DNA of 64,000 bases from Pseudoalteromonas sp. P1-25 (GTDB taxonomy: Bacteria > Pseudomonadota > Gammaproteobacteria > Enterobacterales > Alteromonadaceae): assembly GCF_001401805.1 (NCBI RefSeq), contig NZ_LKDW01000021.1:1-64000 (forward strand), given 5' to 3'. Each line of letters opens with the position of its first letter. Within the stretch, counting starts at the first letter, position 1. The notes beneath the pieces were generated by a model. It was not told where the DNA came from and made no database searches. It saw nothing but the letters and a program-made list of their open reading frames with translations. Shown one piece after another: positions 8,917-17,899 of the stretch. The translations under genes and the position numbers were made by a program.

Positions 8917-10155
8917 TTATATGCGGGCAACGTGCTGAGAAATGGCGCGGGTGCGCTGTTTAAAAATAATCACGCTTATAAAAATTAAGCTAATAGGTAT
9001 TAACGAGAAGTAAAATGCGTACTGACCGCTAAAATGCTCAAATACATAACCTGTGATCATTGAACCAGTTGTGCCTCCAAGTGCTGAAAACACAACAATT
9101 AACCCTGTCATAGCTGCATGTTGGTGCTTTTCTAAAGCACTAAGCATTACCGAATTTAACACTGGATAAATTGGCGCCATAAAAAAACCAATAAGGGGCA
9201 AAACAAAGGCGGCCAGCGGTGCGTCAAATAATCGAGTAATTGCTGTATTAGGTAGGTTTTCAGTTAGGGGTAACGTTATAATAATAAGTAATGCCATAGC
9301 GACTAAGCATCCACACAGCACAAAAAACCAATTAATGTGCTTAAGCACCTGCCCCGCAACTAAACGGCCAAGCGCTAACGCCGCTGCAAAAATACTCGCT
9401 AACTGAATACTTATAGCCACAGGCAATTGTAAAACTTGGTTATTAAAAGTTGGCAGCCAAGTACCTACCCCTTGTTCAATTAGGACGTATAAAAATGCAC
9501 TTATAATAAAAATAAGTACCAGGGGCTGATACGTTAACTTAAGCATAGCGATAAAGTCACTTAAGCTCGAACTGCTTTTGTTGCTTTGTAGCGCGGGTTT
9601 TATAGGTGCAGCTATAACGCTTAAAATCACAACTAAAGTAAGTGCAGCCAACGCGTAATATACATTTAGCCACGCACTAGGCTCGCCGGGATTTATAAAT
9701 GCAGTAAAAATCCAATAGCCGCTTAACACACCCACCATAAAAATACCCTCTATGGTGTTTAACAGTGACGAATGACCGTTAGCATCGTCGGTTACTTGGC
9801 CAATAATTGAATAAACAGACACTTTGACTACCGCAAAACCACAGCCTATCACTGCAAATAGCAGTTTAAACATATAAAATTCGCTAATCATTGCAGTGCT
9901 TAAGCACGCTAATGCAACAACAGCTAAAGCGCCTAGCATTGCGAGCTTATAACCTAATCTAGGAATGAACGAAGCAACTGCAAAAGACATTATCGCAATT
10001 GATAAGTCTTTAAACCCTTCTAAAACAGACGCCTCAGTTTTGCTAACGCCCAGTGTATTTATTGCCTGCAAAATGACTGTTCCTACGCTATTTAATAATA
10101 TTGCGAAAATAAAATAGCTTGCAGCAATTGCGAGTGTAATTTTTGTTTTACTCAT
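8917..10155 (-). CDS. MFS sugar transporter, probably trehalose importer
   Basis: A 412-residue inner-membrane protein with about 12 hydrophobic segments in two halves and a central cytoplasmic loop (about 195-215, ALQSNKSSSS), typical of the major facilitator superfamily. It resembles FucP/NarK-like sugar permeases in general layout; the substrate is not readable from sequence. The operon with trehalase and the LacI-type operator upstream make trehalose or a trehalose-containing sugar the likely substrate. Confidence 0.78.
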   Translation of the reverse strand: MSKTKITLAIAASYFIFAILLNSVGTVILQAINTLGVSKTEASVLEGFKDLSIAIMSFAVASFIPRLGYKLAMLGALAVVALACLSTAMISEFYMFKLLFAVIGCGFAVVKVSVYSIIGQVTDDANGHSSLLNTIEGIFMVGVLSGYWIFTAFINPGEPSAWLNVYYALAALTLVVILSVIAAPIKPALQSNKSSSSLSDFIAMLKLTYQPLVLIFIISAFLYVLIEQGVGTWLPTFNNQVLQLPVAISIQLASIFAAALALGRLVAGQVLKHINWFFVLCGCLVAMALLIIITLPLTENLPNTAITRLFDAPLAAFVLPLIGFFMAPIYPVLNSVMLSALEKHQHAAMTGLIVVFSALGGTTGSMITGYVFEHFSGQYAFYFSLIPISLIFISVIIFKQRTRAISQHVARI

Positions 10156-10227
10156 AGCTTGCCTTACTTATAGCGCAGTACGCCATAACAATTAAAGCTA
10201 ACACCTTTAGGTAATTAGCGTGTGTGT

Positions 10228-10284
10228 TTGTGTCAGTGAACATTGAGTTTAGTGTAGAATAAAAACCAATGCAATCGTTTGCAT
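10228..10284 (-). promoter_or_regulatory. LacI-type operator and promoter of the MFS-trehalase operon
   Basis: A near-perfect palindrome, ATGCAATCGTTTGCAT (10269-10284, one mismatch), with a central CG as in LacI-family operators. On the minus strand TTGCAT inside it is followed, after 17 bases, by TAAACT, a plausible -35/-10 pair that a bound repressor would block. It lies about 115 bases before the MFS start and matches the palindrome before the TonB receptor. Confidence 0.65.
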
Positions 10285-10320
10285 TTTAAGTTTTTTAAAT
10301 TAACTTCTATTAGTCATACT

Positions 10321-11328
10321 TCAGCGCTTACTCGATTGGCGAGTTATTAGCTCTATATCAATAACTTGAGATTCAACTTTTTCACCCATAAATTGTTGAA
10401 TAAGCTTTTTAACTAAAAGTTCAGCCGCTATTTGTGTATTTTGTTTAATTGTTGAAAGCGACGGATGGCTAATATCTGCCATTGCTATATCGTCAAAACC
10501 AACCAATGCAACATCGTTAGGAATACTGACATAGCGCTCTTTTAATGCCTTCATTGCACCTAAGGCAACCATGTCGCTACAGGCCATAATTGCATCAAAG
10601 TAGAGCCCTTTTTCACGCAATAAACTATTAATTTCTTGATACGCCGAACTACTAGTAATATCAATAGAAACAACATGTTGCTCTAATTTATGTGTAGATA
10701 ACGCGGCCGCATATCCACGGTGCCTTTCGCTAATTTCGCCGTGTTCTGGGTCGCCTAAAAATAAAATATTTTTTGCACCGTGTTCGATTAAATGCGCCGT
10801 TGCTTGCATTCCACCTAGGTAGTTATCACTGCCTACAATGGGGTAATTACTGGGTGTTTTAGGGTCTCCCCATACAACCAAAGGGATCCCCGCTTTAGCA
10901 GCCGCCTCTATATTACGCTGATCTTTACCTTGCCCAACCACGATAATGCCATCGGCTCTGCGACCATTTATAAAATAATTGGCCCAATCGTGCTGCGCCA
11001 TTATTGAATTAGACAATAAAAGCTCTAGGCCTTGCTGATTTAGTGCAAGGTTAATTTCGCTAACCACTTTAAGTAAGAACGGATCGCTAATCGATTGTTC
11101 GGTTTGTTCATCTAAGTTAATGATAACAGCAACAACATTTGTTTTTTGAGTACGTAAGCGGCTTGCAGCGGTGTTTAAACTAAAATTATGCTCTTTGGCG
11201 AGTTGTTTTAATTTATCGCGTGTTTCTTGTTTTATTAAAGGGTTATCATTTAATGCACGCGAAACCGTAGAGGTAGATACCCCTGCCAGCTTTGCTAGAT
11301 CAGCTAATTTTATTTTTTTGTTATCCAT
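10321..11328 (-). CDS. LacI-family transcriptional regulator of trehalose uptake
   Basis: A 335-residue repressor. The N-terminal LacI helix-turn-helix is at residues 5-55 (KLADLAKLAGVSTSTVSRALN), with the hinge helix following (NTAASRLRTQ). A periplasmic-binding-protein-like sugar domain fills the rest, with typical VALVGFDDIAMADISHPSLSTI near 270-290. It lies between the MFS-trehalase operon (same strand) and the divergent TonB receptor, and both are preceded by a TGCAA-centred palindrome. The likely inducer is trehalose or a derivative (inference). Confidence 0.88.
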   Translation of the reverse strand: MDNKKIKLADLAKLAGVSTSTVSRALNDNPLIKQETRDKLKQLAKEHNFSLNTAASRLRTQKTNVVAVIINLDEQTEQSISDPFLLKVVSEINLALNQQGLELLLSNSIMAQHDWANYFINGRRADGIIVVGQGKDQRNIEAAAKAGIPLVVWGDPKTPSNYPIVGSDNYLGGMQATAHLIEHGAKNILFLGDPEHGEISERHRGYAAALSTHKLEQHVVSIDITSSSAYQEINSLLREKGLYFDAIMACSDMVALGAMKALKERYVSIPNDVALVGFDDIAMADISHPSLSTIKQNTQIAAELLVKKLIQQFMGEKVESQVIDIELITRQSSKR

Positions 11329-11493
11329 GAAAACCCTAAGCCGCGTTGTATTAACTAATGTTTAGTGTAACTGACTGACAATATAGCATTATTAATTTTC
11401 TCTGGCTTGCCTCACTGGCTAAAAAAACCATACCTCGAGTATTGCGCTCAATATTCACACAATTAAATTCATAAATAATTTACAAATAAATAT

Positions 11494-11507
11494 TGCAAAC
11501 GTTTGCA
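11494..11507. promoter_or_regulatory. LacI-type operator before the TonB-dependent receptor
   Basis: The perfect 14-bp palindrome TGCAAACGTTTGCA lies 115 bases before the preferred receptor start and about 165 bases before the divergent regulator start. It shares both half-sites with the palindrome at 10269-10284, so one regulator probably binds both. Confidence 0.7.
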
Positions 11508-11608
11508 TTAATCTTTATGGTTTCACCATATACAGCCTGTTTACATAAAAACGTTATGTGCAGGCAGTAAAAAACACACTGTTTAACACACTAAAAACGG
11601 GATCACAC

Positions 11609-13858
11609 ATGACATTCAATAAAGCAAAAAGTACATTAGCGTGCGCTATAACTTTAGCCTTGGGCTCTCACAGCACCTTTGCACAAGAGCAAGCAGCAGA
11701 AACTAAGGTTGAGCGTATTGTTGTTTCGGGCACACCTACAGGCGTTGGCATCAGAAAAATTGATGCAGGCTACGCTGTTACAAATATCGATAGCCAACAA
11801 ATTATTAAGCTTTCACCAAAAAGCACTGCCGACCTGTTTAAAGCTGTACCTGGGGTTTGGGTTGAAAGCTCAGGGGGTGAATCGGGCGCTAATGTATTTG
11901 TACGTGGTTTTCCTGGCGGCGGTGACGCGCCATTTTTAACCTTAAGCATTGAAGGGTCACCCATTTACCCTGCTCCTACATTATCGTTTTTAGAAAACTC
12001 CTCACTATTTAGAATTGATGAAACCATTGAAACTATGGAAGCTTTACGCGGTGGACCAAACCCTGTTTTATCAAACGGCCAACCTGGTTTAACAACTAAC
12101 TTTAGGCTAAAACGTGGCAGTGAAGACACCGAAGGCTTATTTAAATACACCACATCAGATTACGACTTACAACGTGTAGATGCTGTTATTAGTGGTGAAA
12201 TTACTGACGATTTATACTTTATGGTTGGCGGATATGTAAAAAGCTCACCGGGTATCCGTGATGCAGGTTTTACCTCTGAGAAAGGCAGCCAATTTACCAT
12301 TAATATTACTAAAGATTTAGATAACGGCGAGCTTAACTTTTATACCCGCCAAACAGATGACCATGGTGCATGGTACTTACCAACCCCTCTTAATATAGAA
12401 GGGATTGACGCAGAGTATACGCAACTTGGTACGTTAAACCGCCAAGCCACTATATTCACAGGCCCCGATGCACAAGCACACGATATAGACTTAGGTGATG
12501 GCCGAGGTTGGGATGGCCATGTTACAGGCGGTAGCATTAAGCTAGAGCTTGATAATGGCTGGCAATTTTCTGACCGATTTAATATAACTAAAGGAGATGC
12601 CAATACATACGGGTTAGTGCCAAGTGGCTCGGCAACCACGGTTGGCGCAGTTGCCGATAATGGTCAAACCGCGTTTGGCGCAGTAAGTAATACTGAGTAC
12701 ACAAGCGATACCCCAATACAACAACTTGGCCGTTGGGTTGTACTTAAAGAAATTAGCTCATTTACTAACGATTTAGCTTTTTCAAAGCAATTTGATGATT
12801 TATCAGCCACTTTTGGTTACTACACAGCTACTACATCTGCAAACGATTGGTGGAGCTTAGGTAATACGGCTTACCACGTATTAGAAGCAGGTGGCGAGTC
12901 GCTAACTGGCATTGAATGTAATCAAAGTACTGATGGCTGTGATTTTAACTACGATATAAGCTCAACAGGTGATGCGCGCACCCATGCATTTTATGTAACA
13001 GCTCAATACAAATTTGCTGAAGACTTTACCTTAGATGCCGGCGTGCGCCACGAAAGCCATGAAGTAGAATACAGTGTTGATGAAGGCCTCGATGGCATTA
13101 TTACCAAAGCAGTTAACTATGATGAAAGTAAAACATCTTGGACTACGGGTATAAATTATTCAATAAACGATGACATGGGTGTATTTGCACGTGTAAACCG
13201 TGGTTATAAAATGCCTTACTTTGATGACTTTAGAGATAACTTTAGCGCTTATGAAAGCGGCGAAAAGCTAATTAAAGAAGTAACCCAAGGCGAATTTGGT
13301 TACAAGCTAATTTCTGACTCTACAGACTTTTACGCCACTTTGTTTGTTAATGAAGTAAAAGGCGATACATTTGTACGCCGTCCAGGTGTACCTGCAGAAA
13401 TTTTGACAAACGAAGCGTACGGTGTTGAGCTGGATTATAACTTTAATCATCAGTCGGGTTTTTCAGTTAATTTAAATACCACATTACAAGAAACTGAAAT
13501 AACCCAAAGCCCTACCAATGAAGGGAATGAGTCTCAACGTCAACCAAAATGGCAAGTGCGTATCACACCTAGCTACGACTTTGAGCTACAAGGTATGTAT
13601 GCCACATTATATGGCACACTGTCGGCTGTTGATGATCGCTTTGGTAACAACGAAAACACGGTGACTCTTGATGGCTACGAAAAAGTAGACTTAGGTTTAA
13701 TTTTAGAACCTATGGAAGGCATAAAACTACAACTGGCCATTGATAACTTAACAGATGAGCAAGGTATAACAGAGGGCGACCCGCGTAATGCCGATGCCCC
13801 AAATGGCCGCTATATCATGCCACGTATTACGCGCTTTAGTGTAAGTTATGCGTTTTAA
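11609..13858 (+). CDS. TonB-dependent outer-membrane receptor
   Basis: A 749-residue receptor for energy-dependent uptake across the outer membrane. It has a signal peptide (ending near STFAQ), then a plug domain (about 50-170) with PGVWVESSGGESGANVFVRG and ALRGGPNPVLSNGQPG, then a beta-barrel ending in the aromatic terminal signal RFSVSYAF. The start at 11609 (MTFNKAKSTL) is preferred over 11558 because it begins the signal peptide. Position next to the LacI regulator and MFS-trehalase operon, with a shared operator, suggests trehalose or a larger trehalose-containing glycan as ligand rather than iron. The sequence alone does not show the ligand. Confidence 0.88.
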   Translation: MTFNKAKSTLACAITLALGSHSTFAQEQAAETKVERIVVSGTPTGVGIRKIDAGYAVTNIDSQQIIKLSPKSTADLFKAVPGVWVESSGGESGANVFVRGFPGGGDAPFLTLSIEGSPIYPAPTLSFLENSSLFRIDETIETMEALRGGPNPVLSNGQPGLTTNFRLKRGSEDTEGLFKYTTSDYDLQRVDAVISGEITDDLYFMVGGYVKSSPGIRDAGFTSEKGSQFTINITKDLDNGELNFYTRQTDDHGAWYLPTPLNIEGIDAEYTQLGTLNRQATIFTGPDAQAHDIDLGDGRGWDGHVTGGSIKLELDNGWQFSDRFNITKGDANTYGLVPSGSATTVGAVADNGQTAFGAVSNTEYTSDTPIQQLGRWVVLKEISSFTNDLAFSKQFDDLSATFGYYTATTSANDWWSLGNTAYHVLEAGGESLTGIECNQSTDGCDFNYDISSTGDARTHAFYVTAQYKFAEDFTLDAGVRHESHEVEYSVDEGLDGIITKAVNYDESKTSWTTGINYSINDDMGVFARVNRGYKMPYFDDFRDNFSAYESGEKLIKEVTQGEFGYKLISDSTDFYATLFVNEVKGDTFVRRPGVPAEILTNEAYGVELDYNFNHQSGFSVNLNTTLQETEITQSPTNEGNESQRQPKWQVRITPSYDFELQGMYATLYGTLSAVDDRFGNNENTVTLDGYEKVDLGLILEPMEGIKLQLAIDNLTDEQGITEGDPRNADAPNGRYIMPRITRFSVSYAF

Positions 13859-13870
13859 ATACACTTAATG

Positions 13871-13895
13871 ATAAAGGGAGCTTAGCTCCCTTTAT
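13871..13895. terminator. Bidirectional terminator between receptor and lipoprotein gene
   Basis: A 12-bp palindromic stem (ATAAAGGGAGCT / AGCTCCCTTTAT) follows the receptor stop by 12 bases, with TTTAATTTTTT beyond it. It overlaps the stop codon of the convergent lipoprotein gene, so it can serve both. Confidence 0.85.
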
Positions 13896-14413
13896 TTAAT
13901 TTTTTCTTTAAGGTTATTAAGCGCCTCTACCGAAAAACCCCTGTCGTAAAAATGTAAAATTTTACCTTTACTGTCTATTAAAATAACGCGTGTATTATTA
14001 GGGTTATTATTACCTGTAAATTTTTGCACAGCTTCGCCATCTTCATAAATAGTGATTACCCCGCCCCATAGCTCTTTAGGAATACCCTTGCGCATACCGC
14101 TGTCTATAAATGTACTAAACATACGCGGTGCCATCCCTGCTATGGTAGGTAGTTCGTAAGTGGGTAATGTAACCCCAGTCATGTCTAAGCCAATCAACCA
14201 GCGGTCTATGTCAAATTGGCTATCTTGTTTATAGCCAAGGAGTAACAAGGTTTTATCGGCTTTAAAGTCACTTGGTATGGTTACGCTTTTCTGCTCTAGG
14301 CTTTGCCCGCTAATAGTGGGAAACTGCTTACCGGTAATTTGCTGGTTTGGGTATTGAGCTGAGCACGCACTAAGCATTAACACCATCAATCCGCTGGCTA
14401 TTATTTTGATCAT
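13892..14413 (-). CDS. Thioredoxin-fold-like lipoprotein of unknown function
   Basis: A 173-residue lipoprotein with signal peptide and lipobox LSACSA (Cys about 17). The body has features of a thioredoxin-like fold (KTLLLLGYKQDSQFD, GVITIYEDGEAVQKFTG, VILIDSKGKILHFYDRGFS) but no CxxC motif, so it is not an ordinary disulfide oxidoreductase. It may be a redox-inactive chaperone-like relative. It is a single gene, convergent with the TonB receptor. The function is not recognised. Confidence 0.6.
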   Translation of the reverse strand: MIKIIASGLMVLMLSACSAQYPNQQITGKQFPTISGQSLEQKSVTIPSDFKADKTLLLLGYKQDSQFDIDRWLIGLDMTGVTLPTYELPTIAGMAPRMFSTFIDSGMRKGIPKELWGGVITIYEDGEAVQKFTGNNNPNNTRVILIDSKGKILHFYDRGFSVEALNNLKEKIK

Positions 14414-14471
14414 TTTAAAACCTTACACTGTTACAAATATCATACTGGTACGTGTATGAAGTAAAACACGT

Positions 14472-16022
14472 TTAAACCGTCTGTAATTTTAAATACGCTT
14501 TAAACTCTCGAAGTGCCATGGGCTTGGCATATTTCCAGCCTTGGCCGTAGTGTACGCCCGCTTGTTTTAGTATGGCTTCTTGTTCAATGGTCTCTATGCC
14601 TTCTGCCACACAGGTGTAGTTAAATTTACGCACTAAGGCCATAATATTAGGGATCATCGATGCCTTTAAGCCTTCTGTTGCTATATCTTGCACAAAGGTG
14701 CGGTCAATTTTAAGTTGATGGAAGCTCAAGTTTTGTAGATTTTTTAAGTTAGAATAACCCGTACCAAAATCATCTATCGATAAATTAAAACCCGCCTCAA
14801 CCAAATTTTTAAAATGAGTATGGGCAACTGTTGAGTCTAAATATTCATCTTCTGTTATTTCTAAGCAAATAATAAACCGCGAATCAGTGAGTGCCGGTAT
14901 ATCTTTTAAAAGTGCAATATTGCCTGTTTCAACATCGCACGGAAAAATATTAATAGACACTTTAAAATGGCGCGGTAATGCCTCAACGGTTGTGAGTTCA
15001 CAAAGTACTTTTTCTATCATGGCTTGAGTAAAGCGCCACGTTAAATTTGTTTTTCGGATAATAGGAATAAATTGATCTGGGAACAAAACCCCGTATTTGT
15101 CTTCAAAGCGAGCCAATGCCTCACAGCCAACAACGTTACCTGTGTGCAAACAAATAATAGGTTGGTAAGTCCAATAAAATGAGCCTTTTTTCAACCCCTT
15201 GCGAACGCGCGTCACTGTAGACCGCCTAGCCGCTAAGCTGTAATCAATCAACAACCCGCTCGATACACCCGCTAACGATATAAGAATAAGCGAAATAATT
15301 AATAAAAATTGATTATTAGCAAAAAATTGACTCCAAGGCAGCTGCACGGCCGCGCAGTATCCTGGATTGTGGGTGCTGCATTTTATAACTGACTCATAAG
15401 CTAAAAAGGCATTCGTTTTTACTTGCTTGTAAGTACCTTCAACGCCACCTAAATGAAATATGTTATCGCTGTTTTTGTAAAGCACTTCCCAGTGAGTAGA
15501 CACAATCACTTTATCGTTAAAGGCACGGCTATCAATAATTAAATTATAGTTCCCTTGCCTAACTATAATGACCTCCATTGCTCGGTCACTGAACAAAAGC
15601 AGATATAATTGCGGCTCGTACCTTACTCTTACAGGCTTATTGTCGTTAGAGTCTGCTCGGATATAGTCGGGTGGGTTATCTGGGATAGTTTTGGCTAATT
15701 TGCCTGCTCCAGTTGTACACACAAGTTCATCATTTTTAAAAAAACCAATGTCTATCACGTACTGTGCATCAAATAAAGCGCGACGCATTTCAATAAGGTT
15801 ATCACTATTACAGCTATCAGCACTTAGGCTATTTAAATGTGATAAAATTTTACTTCGCTCATTTACGGCCGCATCTATATGTTTAACAATATAATTTGAA
15901 TCGCGCGCTAACTGCCTACCAAGCTTTTGTGCAGCAAAATAAAGTAATGTGCTAGCACATACCGCAAAAACGACGATACCGCTTACTACAGCAATTAACG
16001 ACCTACGTTGATATTGTTTCAT
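14472..16022 (-). CDS. CSS-motif EAL-domain cyclic-di-GMP phosphodiesterase
   Basis: An inner-membrane enzyme of about 516 residues. A membrane helix at the N-terminus is followed by a periplasmic CSS-motif sensor (ADSCNSDNLIEMRRALF, with Cys pairs of the redox-sensing family) and a second helix (about 236-258). A cytoplasmic EAL domain follows: EALARFED, SINIFP, EITEDE, DDFGTGYSN, KIDRTFV and EGIET. The metal- and catalytic-site residues appear intact, so c-di-GMP hydrolysis is expected. In the CSS family the periplasmic disulfide state controls activity. The start at 16022 (MKQYQRR, with AAGG four bases before it) is preferred over 16091. Curli are c-di-GMP regulated in other bacteria, but a link here is only inferred. 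Confidence 0.88.
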   Translation of the reverse strand: MKQYQRRSLIAVVSGIVVFAVCASTLLYFAAQKLGRQLARDSNYIVKHIDAAVNERSKILSHLNSLSADSCNSDNLIEMRRALFDAQYVIDIGFFKNDELVCTTGAGKLAKTIPDNPPDYIRADSNDNKPVRVRYEPQLYLLLFSDRAMEVIIVRQGNYNLIIDSRAFNDKVIVSTHWEVLYKNSDNIFHLGGVEGTYKQVKTNAFLAYESVIKCSTHNPGYCAAVQLPWSQFFANNQFLLIISLILISLAGVSSGLLIDYSLAARRSTVTRVRKGLKKGSFYWTYQPIICLHTGNVVGCEALARFEDKYGVLFPDQFIPIIRKTNLTWRFTQAMIEKVLCELTTVEALPRHFKVSINIFPCDVETGNIALLKDIPALTDSRFIICLEITEDEYLDSTVAHTHFKNLVEAGFNLSIDDFGTGYSNLKNLQNLSFHQLKIDRTFVQDIATEGLKASMIPNIMALVRKFNYTCVAEGIETIEQEAILKQAGVHYGQGWKYAKPMALREFKAYLKLQTV

Positions 16023-16147
16023 AACGCCTTTTAAAATAAGCTGTGAGTGATTCAGGTGCCATAATAATTGCATACCTGAGCATAAAAGCAATTAAGCTTG
16101 TAAAATAATTAAAGCCCCTTGCGCTTTAATTTATTGATTTGTTTAAA

Positions 16148-16771
16148 CTATAATTTAGAAATTACGCGATTTAGCCGCTCGCAAAGCTGCTTATGGCCTT
16201 GGTAATTTAAATGTATACCATCGCACCCAAAAGGGGCGTTAAGGTGTGATATATCAACGTAATTAAGCGCATGCTCTTGTGCTATACGTTTAAAGTGAGC
16301 GTTTAAGGGCTGTAATTTTTGATGACAATTGAAATAAATATTGCTTAAAGCGTGCTGAGGGTTAATAAATAAAGGGCCGAATAACACTATATTGGGTAAC
16401 TTGCCATCGGCATAAAAGTGTTTAATAGAGGTGATAAGGCTTGCCAAGCCGCTTGCAATATTTACAGGCGCTAAGTTAAAACGTTTTTTTAAGTCGTTGG
16501 TGCCCAGCGCAATAACAATCGTACTCACCTCATACTGCTCTAAGTAGGGCTTTAAATAGCTAATACCGTTTAGGTTGCCTGAAAATGGCGGGTTATTTAC
16601 CAAAGTACGATTTGGCTGCCCCGCCTCTATTACCTTATATTCAGAGCCAAGCTGCTGATTTAAAAGCGTTGTCCAGCGGGTATTTTCATCGTAGCGTTTA
16701 CCTGTTTCGGGGTTTAAACCCCACGTATTCGAATCGCCAAAGCAGAGTATATTTTTTGTTATTTGTGTCAT
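16148..16771 (-). CDS. SGNH/GDSL hydrolase, arylesterase-like
   Basis: A 207-residue cytoplasmic esterase or acyltransferase of the SGNH superfamily. Block I is FGDSNTWG (catalytic Ser near residue 13), block III is ALGTNDL, and block V is GCDGIHLNYQGH with the Asp and His of the triad. The N-terminal pattern ILCFGDSNTWGLNP resembles the mycobacterial arylesterase/acyltransferase group. Its ATG overlaps the stop of the preceding DsrE-like gene, so the two are cotranscribed. The substrate is unknown. Confidence 0.85.
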   Translation of the reverse strand: MTQITKNILCFGDSNTWGLNPETGKRYDENTRWTTLLNQQLGSEYKVIEAGQPNRTLVNNPPFSGNLNGISYLKPYLEQYEVSTIVIALGTNDLKKRFNLAPVNIASGLASLITSIKHFYADGKLPNIVLFGPLFINPQHALSNIYFNCHQKLQPLNAHFKRIAQEHALNYVDISHLNAPFGCDGIHLNYQGHKQLCERLNRVISKL

Positions 16772-17283
16772 TAAAATGGATTAAGTGTATAGCCTTGTTG
16801 TTGTAATTGAGCATGTGCAGTCATCGCAGAAAGAGACATGTTTACGCCATCAATGAGCAGTTCAGGCGTTACTTTAAAATGAGTAGCCGATTGTCCACAC
16901 ACATACACTTTAGTATTGTTAGTTAGTAGCTGCTCTATTAACGCTTGGTTTTTATTATCAGCGTTAAAGCGTTTTTTATATTCGCTATTAGCTAACACGT
17001 CCACACTTGCGCTACCGTGCACAACTAATGCAAGTTGAATATTTTCAGGCTTTACACCATGCGCTACATGCATGTTAATAAAACGCGCTAACGAATTTAT
17101 TGCATGATTTTGCTCGCCTTTTTTAGCGCCATCGGCAACATCAAATGCTATTTTAAATACCGTAGAGCTATTAATTTTATCGTGCTTAGGTACATCATAA
17201 TAATTACCAAACCCTTTAATTGGTTGCTCATTAGCACTAACAAACGAGCTATAAAGCAGTACTAACCCTAATAAATATTTCAT
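16771..17283 (-). CDS. Exported DsrE/DsrF-like protein
   Basis: A 170-residue protein with a signal peptide (cleavage near SFVSAN) and a DsrE-like fold (KIAFDVADGAKKGEQNHAINSLARFIN, IQLALVVHGSASVDVL, VYVCGQSATHFKV). One Cys lies in the position often used in DsrE proteins for sulfur relay. The fold call is from pattern only. It is translationally coupled to the SGNH hydrolase gene. Periplasmic DsrE-like proteins are common in marine gammaproteobacteria but poorly understood. Confidence 0.7.
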   Translation of the reverse strand: MKYLLGLVLLYSSFVSANEQPIKGFGNYYDVPKHDKINSSTVFKIAFDVADGAKKGEQNHAINSLARFINMHVAHGVKPENIQLALVVHGSASVDVLANSEYKKRFNADNKNQALIEQLLTNNTKVYVCGQSATHFKVTPELLIDGVNMSLSAMTAHAQLQQQGYTLNPF

Positions 17284-17331
17284 AAAACAATCCTGTGTTT
17301 TTTAATATGATTACTAAACTACCAGAGACAA

Positions 17332-17360
17332 CCAAAAAAGGCTGCAATTTAAGCAACCTT
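17332..17360 (-). terminator. Rho-independent terminator of the reductase gene
   Basis: On the minus strand AAAGGTTGC pairs with GCAGCCTTT (one G-U wobble) around a 7-base loop, followed by U-rich sequence. The stem overlaps the last codons of the flavodoxin-like gene. Confidence 0.7.
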
Positions 17361-17822
17361 TTGGGTACTTTTATGGCTGTGGTTAATAAACTGCATACCT
17401 AAATAGCTAAAGGTGTTTTTAAACTGATCTATAAAACACGCCGGCGCTTCACTTGATGACGCATTAGAAAGCACAGAAAAATACTTACTGCGCAGCGCTC
17501 GTAACTTTGGTTTTAATGCTTCATCGTCCATGTAGTCGGTTATTCTATCAATAAATAACTTCATTTGAACTGTGGTGCTGTACCAGTAAACGGGTGAGGC
17601 AAACACCCAGTGGTCATACGTTAAAAGTGCTTCAAATACCGCATAAAAGTCATCGTTTTTATAGTTTTTGTTATAGCAGTACGGCGCTATTTTATAATCA
17701 TCTAAACATATTACTTGCACGTTATTTTGCTCAGCAAAGCTGTTAACGTGCGCCTGTGTATTACCATTTTTACGTGCGCTTGAATAAATAATAACAGCCC
17801 TGCGCTCAAGTTTTTGTTGCAT
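17349..17822 (-). CDS. NADPH-dependent FMN reductase/flavodoxin-fold protein
   Basis: A 157-residue flavoprotein. The N-terminal phosphate-binding loop for FMN is IIYSSARKNGNTQAHV, and the central ASPVYWYSTTVQMKLFIDR is typical of the NADPH-dependent FMN reductase/multimeric flavodoxin family. It is divergent from a SoxR gene, and the SoxR box lies within its likely promoter, so it is a probable member of the redox-cycling stress response. The substrate (quinone, nitro compound or flavin) is not readable. Confidence 0.83.
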   Translation of the reverse strand: MQQKLERRAVIIYSSARKNGNTQAHVNSFAEQNNVQVICLDDYKIAPYCYNKNYKNDDFYAVFEALLTYDHWVFASPVYWYSTTVQMKLFIDRITDYMDDEALKPKLRALRSKYFSVLSNASSSEAPACFIDQFKNTFSYLGMQFINHSHKSTQKVA

Positions 17823-17861
17823 TTAGTTAGCTCCTTTTTTAATGTTGAAAGAAGCTTAAAA

Positions 17862-17879
17862 CCTCAAGTTATATTGGGG
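17862..17879. promoter_or_regulatory. SoxR box in the divergent reductase/soxR promoter
   Basis: CCTCAAGTTATATTGGGG matches the enterobacterial SoxR operator (CCTCAAGTTAACTTGAGG) at 15 of 18 positions. On the minus strand TTGACC lies upstream, and TAAGCT lies 19 bases downstream of it, the over-long spacing used by MerR-family activators. TTTAAG at 17 bases is an alternative -10. Confidence 0.75.
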
Positions 17880-17899
17880 TCAAACGGAAATTTAAAATA

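Noticed and set aside
13892-14413. Disulfide oxidoreductase call for the lipoprotein
   Set aside because: The fold looks thioredoxin-like, but no CxxC is present, so a redox activity cannot be supported.
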